This document shows, one piece after another, positions 35,547 through 45,445 of a DNA stretch of 51,492 nt. The position numbers and the translations under genes are program-made. This DNA comes from Ramazzottius varieornatus (Eukaryota > Tardigrada > Eutardigrada > Parachela > Ramazzottiidae): contig BDGG01000019.1 in assembly GCA_001949185.1 (NCBI GenBank), positions 12,116-63,607 on the forward strand, in the 5' to 3' direction. Below the pieces are notes generated by a model. The model was not told the DNA's origin. It ran no database searches and was given only the letters and a program-made list of their open reading frames with translations. Within the stretch, counting starts at the first letter, position 1, and each line of letters starts with the position of its first letter.

Positions 35547-38500
35547 TCACGCAAGCTGGGTCCGGCAAGGGTACCGTCTTATTCTTCCAGGTAAAGGCGA
35601 GGCAGGCGGCGCAGCCACGTTCTCCAGCGAATGTCCAGGGGACGGAAGTTCTCTAGAGGAAGTAGGTTCATGTTCGGCAATGTGATTCAGACTGATAGAC
35701 CGCGACGGCGACCGGAAGGAAAGCGAGGAACTTATCAGACAGTCTGACTCCACGGGCGACGGGCAAGCGGTGGGCCCATGACTGCAACAAATCACCTATG
35801 ACGTAAGATAGCCAAATGACTACTCGGTCGTTTGCTTACGAAAGCGCTTTCGAGCGGCTTGAGTCTGGAGCAAAACGTTTCAGTGGTAAAAGCTTCGGTA
35901 CGGCTGTCCTTCTCGACAAGGAGGACAGGTCCGCTGCTACGCCCGAAGAGCTCGAGTAAGTTCGGTCACTGTCCGAGCTCGTAACAGGACTTCCCGCTGT
36001 GGAAGACGGTGTGGAGCTCGCTTGGTTCTTCCCCGCTATGAGCATATCTCCGGGTCCGCTCAAGGTCAATTGCCGAGCCTACGAAGCAGTTTGAACATGA
36101 AAACTCTCGGTCAATGGAACAGAGTACCATATGGAAACGCGGCAAATAAACTGGACAAGATAAGATGGCTCTCCAACTGGCTCACGCTTCCACTGTTATC
36201 AATCGAGAGTGTGCGCCACTTGGTAAGGCCATCGCGAAAAGACTACCTGCTTTCCCAAGTGCGCACGTTGACTGCGTTCTCAGCTTACAGAGTGTGCCAC
36301 TTATTACCATTCATGCTTCCACACGTTCCAAATGCCGAAGCTGCTTTGGCTTAGCTATAATACTTTCTCCTGTATTGCGAAATAGCTCGAAAAACTTGAG
36401 GAGTTTGACTTCCGGCGGGGAAGACATGCCCGCAGCACGTAAAATGCTGTCTGGCAAATTCGCGTTTGGGATTTTCATCCCCAAATTGGAGCAAACAGAC
36501 TTGCAACTGTGGTCGGAAAGGATCGAGAAAGAACAGCAAAGCTCCGAACAAACTTGCCAGACAAAGTTCGTCGAATTTCTCGTTTTGGCGGGAAAACGTA
36601 TTTGTGGAAGATTTCTACGAGTGTTCCAGAACGGAAAATTTGCACTACTAACTTTTTTTCCAAAATTTCGGTGTTTGTTTCAACTAGCAACAACCGTAGC
36701 GCGAGATATCAACGGAAACTAAAAAATAATTCTCGAACAAGGGCTCAAGAACGACAGGAGTTGGTGCATTTTTCACGTTGCACCTCCCCGAGTTTAATTC
36801 GATCCTGACTTTTTGTACATAAATTTCTTGCCGGTAAATTTCTTGAAGGTGGCAAATAGAGTTTTAAACCAGAAGAACTTGGTTCCGAAGTGTAAAGTGA
36901 ATCGAGTCGAGACAGCCTTGATTCAATGAGTGGTAGCAAGCTGGCTTGGATCGGCTGTAGCATTTGCTGAGCTCACATATCAAAGTCTTTTCGAAACGCG
37001 TACCTTGGTGCGGTTGCCTGCTGATCGAGATGGGAGCGAAGTCCGCAAGATTCCAGCCAGTACGTCGTCGGTGCTGAGCTCCATGTCGCCATTCTCTTCC
37101 AGTTTCTTCCGCGCGACACTACACGCCACAATTGAAACAAAACATAAAGTACAGACAGAGAACCAGTCTCAGCAAGCCGAAGAGCAGCAAGGTGACGGAC
37201 AGCAATCCAAGCAGGGACGAAAAGGAGTGCGAGAACGCCAGGACAGAACAGTGCAGTGGACAGAATACAACAGAAGCAACAAACTGGATTGCTCGGAGAA
37301 GAGGCCTGAATGTCTGAAGCAACCTGCGGACAACGTTATTATCACACAGAGAAACACGCCCACCACCAACTTCTAGAAAACACCAAGCAGAAAGTGCAAG
37401 AAGGAAAAGCATTATCTTCAAGCGTTCAACGCTGGGAAAACTTACTTGGCAACGTCCAGTTTTGCCTGACCGGGACCGTCCACCACGTAGGCTTGGAGGA
37501 TCTCTCGAAGAAGCATGAGGTCTTTTCTAAGGATAGCTGCCTCGTCGGAAGTGGACTGAGCGCGAGCTTCTAGCAGGGAAAATTCTTCTTGCTGAAAATC
37601 AAAAACACCGATGTACTGTGTCTTGAAAGTTGAACTGTACCCAAAAACTAACCGTCGATAATGTGCGTGACCACCAAACTGGAGATTAATTATCGCGTGA
37701 CCAATAATAACATTCGTTTGGCCCACATACAAAACTTCGATGGCCAATGCCATCTGGCTCTATCCAACACCCATTTTTGACGGTTAATTTTTGCGTACAC
37801 TGCAACTTCCATGGTCACTTAGGCTAGCGGGCCGCTTACTTGAGTCATACAAAATTCAATAAGGTTGGTCAGAAAGAAGCGGCTGGAATGTTCTTCCGGG
37901 AAATGCAATTGGATGTAGGCCGGGTCGAGGTGGGTGTACTCGTCTGTGGACTCCTCGCAGTAGACTGTCTCGTTCTGGATCTCCATATTCTTTTGCTCGA
38001 AAAAGTGGATGGTCGACCGCGTTTCTTCCAGTTGATTCATCAGCGAATTTGCAACCACAGCATTCTATAACGTTGAAACGCCAATGTTCACAGAAACGCT
38101 GGCGGAAGGAGCATTTTTCTACGATGTTAGTTAACTTACATGTTGCTGCTGCGCGATCACCAGACTCTTTTCCGTCTGTTCGGAAACTTCCCGGAGTTGC
38201 TTCAGCTCCTGCAACTCAAAAAAAATTTTCCCAGTAGACGAATGACGACGATTTGAGATTTGTAACGTCAAGTAGATGTCAAAATGGGGCGTACCTCGTT
38301 GTAGGTGTTGAGCTGTTTCTCGAACTGTTTCAGACGCATTCTTTTGTACGATACAGCTCGGAACTACAAAAACAGAATATCCGTCATCCTTGGCGCTTTC
38401 GCCAGCGCACGTTCGTTGCTCTGAGTTTTTCATTGTCTGCGGCTTACATATCTCAGAAACTCTTCCCAGTTATTCTTCAAGGTGGTCTCATTGGGCGCCG

Positions 38501-41500
38501 GCTTGTTCAGTCTGCCCGCCACTTGGTCCGACATGCCATTCTTATGGACCCTCTTTGCGATCTTCAAATCCGCACTCAGCCTAACCACTTTATTGTGGTA
38601 CTGCAGGACCTTTTCTTTCAGATCAGCGTTCTGTTTCTTCAACAGGCGAAACTCCTTCTCTTTCTGACTCATCACCCTCGCCTGTTGCAGGTCCTTTTCC
38701 CGCGCTTTCTTACTATCCAACTCGGCCTTCCTTATCGTCTCACACCGTACTCGCTTCAACACCGCGATGTCATCCAGTAACTTCACCACCTTTTTCTCGT
38801 TGGCCGAAAAGTCTTTTTGTAACCTTTTATAGTTATTCTTGACTTCGTGTTGTTCTTTCAGCTGTCGCTTCAATTCTTCCAGGTCGGTCGAGAACTTGAC
38901 TTCGCGTTCTTTGGCTTTCACCGGGTCGAAGCCGCCCTTTTTTGCCCTGACTTCTCTCAAGAAAACGTTCCGTTCAGCCTCGACCTCGTTGATTCTGGAC
39001 ACCAACTGCTGAATCTTGGCTTCGTAGTTGACTTTTTGAGCATCGAGTGCTTGCTGCATTTCATGGAGTTTCTCTTCCTTTTCGCGAATTTGTTCGTCAA
39101 TGTCGGAGACGATACTAACAACGTCTTCGTCCAGTTCAGCTTCGGTGAAATACATAGCACTGTTTCCCTGAGTTACGGAGCCAACCGTTTCGGTATGTTC
39201 ATCTATAGAACTGTATTCCATAGTTTCGGGTGGTTCTTCGGAGAGCTTCCGTGGACGGACTCGGAAAGTCTTACTACCCGACCCAACGGAACGTTTCCGT
39301 GGAGGAGAAGACTCGGTTCTGTCCGCGTCTTTAGTGGCCAGTCGAAGTTTGGTCTCGAGGTTCTCGATTACTTTAGCGTACTCTATCCGCATCTTGTCCA
39401 TATCGGTGACGTTCCCTGGCGAAAAAAGAACCATCATTTCTTTGCACTGCACATCATAACATTATAGTCATTTTAAAATCGGCTTCGGTTGCAAGTCTTA
39501 TTGATCCATATGAAATTACGGAAGAAGAACCTCCAGGCAGAAGTGGCATGTTTCTGCACCTGGTCTCCACATTCAGAGTTCAGTTCAGCATGTGTTAGCT
39601 CGGCCAACAGACCCGACCAGACCGCCCAAGTGGCGCACTCTCCCAGTCAATATCGCGGAAACCTTGCACCACTTGGGAAAGCAGACACGACCAGATCGTT
39701 TTCCCAAGTGGCACACTCTTCCAACCAATGTCCCCGAATCCGTGCGCCACTTACCACACCAGTCTGGTCAAGTTGGTTTGCCAAGCTCCCCTGTATTGAT
39801 GGACCTGTGACGTGCAAAGTGGGTTCCACACTTACAGCTCAACATTTCTGGGCTGCTGTTGTTGTCACGACCCAGTATCTCCTTCAATCGGTCACTTTCC
39901 GCTCTCAGTTCGGCTATTCGGTACTCCCTATCCTCCAGATTTCCCTTCAGTACCCCATTCTCCTCCTTACTCAACTGCAGTCGTCTCCTCAGCTCCTCAT
40001 TTTCTTTCTGCATGGCGTTGTTCTCCACGAACATGTCATTGAAGGCCTCCACGCCCGGTTGGCGTTTGCCCTGTTGGTACTCCATCAGCTCCCTCTCCAG
40101 GTCCAGTATCCTATTGCGCAAAGTACTGATGGTCTGACCGCTCTTGTCCTGGTTGAAGACCACCTTGTTCTGGATATTGCGAGCGCGGTTGGCGTAGCGA
40201 AGTGTGTTGAGCGTCTCCACGAAGTCCGCTTCGGCAGGGGAGACGCAGGCGATCATCAGCGTGCGACTGTTGCCGCCCAAGGAGTCTTGGAGGAGCCGCG
40301 TTAGCTTGCTTTCCCGGTAGGGAATATGCGTCGCTTTGATGCTCGTATCACCCAGTTTACTTATCACATTGCCTAGAGCCAACTACGAAAAAAAATGTCA
40401 GCCTGATTGTGCTTTACATGATTTGGACTTCCAATGTATTGGCAAGCTTCTGCTGTAGGACTGGAAATGTCTTCACATTCGAAAGCAATTTTCTGCGACT
40501 TTTTCTGCAAGGTAGTGGTCGCATACCAGGCCACAGTTGATGGAAATGCCTTCCTTTTGGCGATCGCCCGTCGCATTCGTCCGTTTCAACCGTTCCGAGC
40601 CGGCAAGGTCCACGAAATGAAATTTGGCCATTGTGGTCAAGAACTCTACCGGACAATTATGCTGCAACAGACAAAGTCCAAGTATGGTGGACGATATGTA
40701 CAGTACAAGAATGGCTGTACTGTACCTCGTCGTACTGTTGTACGGCCTGCTTGATTTCAATGGTAAAGATGGCGTGAGATCGGGAAGACTGAGCGTTCAT
40801 ATTCGTTGAGCCCGTTGTCCGAGCCAATGCCCCCTGTTTCAGCCAGTTCAAAATCTGCAACAATGACCCATATGAGCCGAAACGATCAACAACAACTATA
40901 CCAAGAAAAACGTTAACAACATCCTTGCTCTTACGTCTTCTCTGGAGCCGACAGGTTTCTTCGAGACGTTGTGAAGCACAACATTGCCGTTCTTGTCCTC
41001 TCCTAACCGAGGTGGCTTTACCCTCTAATAAGCACAAAGTAATGTCGACCCATGGCCGCACTAAAAGCTTCAACTATTCGAGTACCTTGCTTCGGGATCC
41101 TCGTGTTGCTCGATCAAGCAGGTCCACAAGGTCGTCTTGGTACAACTGGTAAAACATCTGGGTTTAGAGAAGATTCTAACGCGACAGAGTACTATGCTTC
41201 GAATGGAATTCTGGCTTACCTCGATGAACTGGACGAGAATGTCGAAGACAGGTGGCGCTCTTCCCAAGTCAAGGTGTTCCTGATGCCGCGACTGCATCAC
41301 TTCAAACATGTAGTCGACGGCTCGTGGGACAATGCCAAAGTTCTCCACCGGTATTGACACATCAAAGCCTGTTCCCATCTGCAAGCAAACAACCTAAACC
41401 AACAAGTCCGCCGAGAGAAAAGTATGTAACGAGCATACCGTGTAAGTCTTTCCTGAGCCCGTTTGCCCATACGCCAGAATGGTCGCATTGAGTCCTTGGA

Positions 41501-41751
41501 AGCACCTGCCACATTCCCCAGATCAAACCGCGCACTTTCGTCAGAATGTCAGTGGATTGTACGACTGTTACCCATCAATGAGGTCTTTGGTCGTTTCGCA
41601 GAAGACATCTTCCTGGACGGAATTACTGTCGAAAGTATAGTCGAACGTAAAAGCTCGCTCGGTACCGATGATGATTTGAGACTCGTCCTCGGATACTGCC
41701 AAACAGGGTTTCTGGAACTCGGCGCGCTCTCTCACCGACAGAGGGCGTACT
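35547..41751 (-). CDS. KIF21: KIF21-type plus-end kinesin, 5' exon not found
   Basis: Sixteen exons, all phases closing: 41751-41572, 41505-41439, 41378-41220, 41145-41086, 41024-40935, 40854-40726, 40661-40527, 40382-39836, 39415-38448, 38363-38295, 38208-38140, 38064-37840, 37591-37446, 37118-37004, 36078-35840 and 35781-35547, about 1140 residues. The motor has [13 protein letters not shown]-loop [15 protein letters not shown], switch [14 protein letters not shown], switch [12 protein letters not shown], and [19 protein letters not shown] with [12 protein letters not shown]. The neck matches KIF21 ([20 protein letters not shown]), followed by long coiled coil including MSDQVAGRL and a helical block like KIF21's regulatory coiled coil. 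It ends in a Ser/Pro-rich tail with no WD40 repeats, unlike vertebrate KIF21A/B. The exon with the first motor strand needs a phase-2 donor upstream and was not located. Confidence 0.9.
36140..36312. repeat. Palindromic element, family A, copies 9 and 10 (adjacent)
   Basis: Copy 9 (about 36140-36250) has the outer arm CGGCAAATAAACTGGACAAG, GGCTCACGCTTCCACTGTTA and GTGTGCGCCACTTGGTAAGG. Copy 10 (about 36252-36312) reads CCCAAGTGCGCACG ... GAGTGTGCCACTTA. Both lie in the intron 36079-37003 <-> wait: they fall within the intron between the kinesin exons 37118-37004 and 36078-35840. Confidence 0.8.
37633..37802. repeat. Inverted-repeat element, family B, copy 3
   Basis: The ends ACTGTACCCAAAAACTAACC and GGTTAATTTTTGCGTACACT are inverted over about 30 bp, with length and inner sequence (CCAACACCCATTTTTGACGG) matching the copies at 32.3-32.7 kb. 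It lies in the kinesin intron between exons ending 37840 and starting 37591. Confidence 0.8.
39601..39783. repeat. Palindromic element, family A, copies 11 and 12 (adjacent)
   Basis: Copy 11 (39601-39690) reads CCCAAGTGGCGCACTCTCCC ... CTTGCACCACTTGGGAAAGC. Copy 12 (39687-39783) reads CCCAAGTGGCACACTCTTCC ... CCGTGCGCCACTTACC, with the outer arm GTCTGGTCAAGTTGGTTTGC. Both lie in the kinesin intron 39416-39835. Confidence 0.85.
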
Positions 41752-41782
41752 CTATACGACGAAACAGAATAAGATGAAAGCT

Positions 41783-41888
41783 CGGCAAACAAACTCGATC
41801 AGATCGTCTTCCAAGTGGCGCACATTGTCGGTGTCATAAACTGGAAGCGTGCGCCACTTGTAAGGCCGATCTGGTCGAGCTTGCTTTT
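41783..41888. repeat. Palindromic element, family A, copy 13 (full length)
   Basis: GGCAAACAAACTCGATCAGA, CTTCCAAGTGGCGCACATTG, the centre TAAACTGGAAGC, then GTGCGCCACTTGTAAGGCCG and ATCTGGTCGAGCTTGC. The arms pair along almost the whole 106 bp. It lies just upstream of the first recognised kinesin exon, probably in the first intron. Confidence 0.88.
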
Positions 41889-43440
41889 TGATTTCGAAGA
41901 GTTGAATTCGGTGCAGTAGCGAAGAACGTCACGTGGTACAGATAAGCTGCGCTACTTGATACTCATAAACTGAAGCTCGTTTGGTTTAACGACGCTACTG
42001 AAAGTGGCCCTTATCGGAAATATCAGTCAGAAGAAGCAGATTTCAGAGCCTAAACGGAAATCACTGGTGCACAGATGACAGCACCTTTGAGTTTGGAATA
42101 TGCTTCATTCAGCCGCATAGCCGTAGTAACTGCGAACACTATCAATCACTTTGTATTTGTCTGCATGTTTTCATGTTGAACATCATCATCGGATACATTC
42201 CTCCGACTTCTGCTTCTTCAATGAGTGTGAATATTTACGGGAAATGCTGCTGGTCGTCAACATGAGGACAGACGAGAAGCAGCGGATAGTTCTGACCACA
42301 TGTCGACAAATCAAAACAAACAAGTCCAAAGTAGTCCAATAAAACCTCGAGCTCTGTGGATCAATTACCTCAATCAGATTTAACCAGTATAACACTATAA
42401 CTAAAAAAACGATGTTGTGAGAAATTAGCACGGTCGCTGGGGTATGTGTGAAAAACGATCCTAATGGCGTGAATGGAGGAACATATTAGGTACCAACTTC
42501 TACATAATGGACTGATGAAAAGTAGTACGCAAGTAAGCCATCCGGAAACTCGGACTTCCGGCTAGCCATCATTCCACAAAGCAAGCGACGCCGACGGCAC
42601 GCACTCCCAGCTGACCTCATTTTTTCACGATGGATAACTCGATAGCCGTTCTTCCTTCCCTTCTTTTTTCACCGTATCAGAAAACTCTCAACGGGAGTCA
42701 ACTCGCCGAAGCCAGTTCCGTGAAACATCGCATCAAACATGATTTCAAAAATCATGATCGGTTTTAAGATCAACCGAATTTTGAGACCTAAAAGCTGCGT
42801 GTTGAACGATGGCGAGATTTACGATGCCATTTATTTAACTCTAAGAAATTCGGTCATCGCTGAATTATTTAGGCCTCTTCAGCGCCACTAACTGACCATT
42901 TACAGTTGTGTCGAAAAGACATCGAGAGCTAATAGTTCCATGTAATCGTTCTACAATTCTACCTTTTACTCTTCAAGAACCGCCCAAAGGTTATCGAAAG
43001 AAGAACCGAGTACTCGTGATAAGCTCTTGTAAAATTACGAAAGCCATAATCAGGGCTAACACAAACAGGTCGCTCTCGGTGTCAGTGGCTTTCCGGCGGA
43101 GTTCCCATCGGACCACGCCCTATTTTATTCTTCGCCAAAACAGCTCGATCTCAGGAACCTTCTTCCTTGATTAAAACCGACCTCGAGCTTTGTGATTATA
43201 GCGTGAGATCGGCGTCCTTATCACCAGCCTTGTCGAACTAGCCAATATTCTACCTGAGAAGGATAAGCTCGTCCTTCTCGCGGCTATTGATCTTGGTCAA
43301 GTTCGCCCCCGACTACGCCCCAATCCAGTCACTTCCGTATTTTACCTTGAACGTTTAGAAATCCTACAGTAACTCTTTCGCGCTTCTGGTTTCAGCTTGT
43401 AATCATCATGAATGAGATGGAAGGCCAGGAAAAAAACGCA
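41889..43440. other. No gene assigned
   Basis: This is probably intron or promoter sequence of the kinesin gene. Short open stretches have no domain or splice support. Confidence 0.4.
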
Positions 43441-43520
43441 TCTGATCGTTTTTACAAGTGGCGCGCTTTTCCAGCCAGTGACAGAGAGAAAGTGCGTTAC
43501 TTGCAAAAATTATCTTGTGC
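43441..43520. repeat. Palindromic element, family A, copy 14
   Basis: GATCGTTTTTACAAGTGGCG and CGCTTTTCCAGCCAGTGAC are followed by the weaker right arm AAAGTGCGTTACTTGC. It has decayed relative to the consensus. Confidence 0.65.
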
Positions 43521-43871
43521 GTTCCGCTCGCCGACTTTCCGCATGGCATTTATTGTTCAACGTTACTTCAGTACGGACTTGAGTCTTTAACAATGTCAAA
43601 ATATGACAAATTGCACGAGTGTACTCGCACCAACAAGCAAAACACGATCCTAATTCAATCTTCGCCCACATGTGAAAGACGGGGCATAACTGCCCAGTTC
43701 CAGTAGATGATGGATGGCGTCTTGTGACAGCCCATAATCGCATGTGGCCATTACAAACCAGGAATTTAATGGAGCAGCAAGAGAGGGACCGATTGAAAGA
43801 GAGTCCATCAGCTGAAATTACAGTATTACTCCTGCACAAATCAATTTGCCCACTAGAAAGCCCCTCAGTTG

Positions 43872-44228
43872 TTAAACTGCGCCGTGGGTTGTCATCCTGT
43901 AAATATTACGTGTCTTGTCGGACGGATCAGCTGAAAGGTAACCCGGACTGGGAAATAGATTGAATTTGCGTTCAATTGCAACCTTTGATCTGCTAACAAA
44001 TGCCGTATTCCATTTCGAACTATACTGTAATAACTGTATACCGGTAAATCGAGTCACGGTACGGTGAGCGGCTTCATCAGGCCGTCCTTCCAGTTTCAGT
44101 GTCCAGAACTCGGCAGTTATTTTGCGGATTCTGGTTTTCTCTGGCTTGACTGCATAGTAGCGATTCGGACATGATATAGAAAATACAAAAAATTCCGTGC
44201 CTCTCTCCATTTGGTCATCAAGAGTCAA
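43872..44228 (-). CDS. Unassigned open reading frame
   Basis: 118 codons from the ATG at 44228, with a protein-like, charged middle part (VKPEKTRIRKITAEFWTLKL) and a possible donor after RFTG (near 44050). No domain is recognised and no supporting neighbour exon was found. It could be a small gene, an exon of a longer one, or chance. Confidence 0.2.
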   Translation of the reverse strand: MTLDDQMERGTEFFVFSISCPNRYYAVKPEKTRIRKITAEFWTLKLEGRPDEAAHRTVTRFTGIQLLQYSSKWNTAFVSRSKVAIERKFNLFPSPGYLSADPSDKTRNIYRMTTHGAV

Positions 44229-44979
44229 GACTCATCAGGATTTTGAAATTCAAATTTACAATCCGACAGCTGCTGAGTATCCTTCAACAAACAGCTTTCA
44301 CAACCCAAAAACCTGTTTGTACTAATTATACGAATTCAAGTTCCCACATCATTTTGACAGCTGATATCAATCGATACTGCCGGTATCTTTTTCCTCTTCT
44401 AGGCTCAAGGCTTCACGGAAAACCCTCATCTGCTGATCAGATGGCACAATACGCGGTGTTGTCTTACAATTTTTAGCTGCAATCAAAGTTTTGACGATTG
44501 GACTTTGGTAGAGCTTCCTACCGTATGAGAGTACTCCATTTCAACCAGTACGCCACCATCAGCCATTACAGGAAGCCATGCGGAAACAAGTACTTCTGTT
44601 AACACGAGATCACAAGCCTGGATATGTGCACTAGGCAGTCTACGCACTCTTGAGCTTGGCCCATCAAATTGAAGTTCAAATGCCGTGAAAAGAACATTGG
44701 AGACATATCGTCAAACCGGTGGGTTCTCGACCAGGTTTTCCACCTCAGCAAACCCTACTGTTCAACATGCGCATATGTTTGCCCACATCTCAAGCTGTTA
44801 AGTAGAGCAGACAGCGGAGACTTAAACAAGGGACATACCTGACAGCCACGCGCACCGATGTCTTGTCATCCGGCAACATTTTCCTCGGCTTGTATTAGTA
44901 ATTCCAGTCATTCGAGAATCCTGAAAAAAATTCAGACCGTTCGCCAACTATGAAATGTGTGTTTGATAGCTTACCTAGC

Positions 44980-45150
44980 TAACTTGACTAGGTTGTCATC
45001 CCAAGCGGCGCACGTGGTCATTGCTACTGGCCGAAAGATTGCGCCACTCAGAAAACCGAATTCGCCCAGATTGCCTCTTGATGTGGTGCATGTTACCAGT
45101 GTTTTTGGCTAAAAGTGTGCGCCACTCGGTAAGAAGATGTAATCGAGTTT
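44980..45150. repeat. Palindromic element, family A, copies 15 and 16 (adjacent)
   Basis: Copy 15 (about 44980-45075) reads CCCAAGCGGCGCACGTGG ... GATTGCGCCACTCAG. Copy 16 (about 45061-45150) reads GATGTGGTGCATGTTACCAG, TTTTTGGCTAAAAGTGTGCG and CCACTCGGTAAG, with the outer arm AATCGAGTTTCCC. Confidence 0.78.
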
Positions 45151-45242
45151 CCCTGCCTAGGGCTCATTTGGGACCAAATTCTGGTGTGTACCTGTGGTTA
45201 TGATTTCCCCACGAGTTATTTCTTCAAGTCAATTGTTGACAG

Positions 45243-45445
45243 GGTGCTCACCAGCTGGTCCTTTTGACGCACACTCCGGCACTCACAGCGACCAGTCGAC
45301 CACTGCATATAGATTCAAGCGGCGACCGATCAAATATTCGTCTGACGATCGATCACCATATTCGCGTACAAACAGTCCACAAAAGCAAGGTTCAATGATT
45401 GCCAGCACATATATAAACGTTAACGAGGAACAGTGGGGAAGATAA
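45243..45445 (+). CDS. Probable 3'-terminal exon of an unidentified gene
   Basis: The acceptor CAATTGTTGACAG at 45230-45242 opens 66 codons and a TAA at 45443-45445, entered after a phase-1 donor. The peptide is polar and looks like a cytoplasmic tail (YSSDDRSPYSRTNSPQKQ, then STYINVNEEQWGR). Upstream exons were not found. The alternative minus-strand reading is less protein-like. Confidence 0.35.

Noticed and set aside
36351-36963. Several open stretches inside a kinesin intron
   Set aside because: They sit between two exons that join perfectly in phase and show no domain.
42186-42431. Hydrophobic minus-strand open stretch considered as a first exon of the kinesin gene
   Set aside because: It lacks the V-R-V-A-V-R-type first motor strand and a phase-2 donor.
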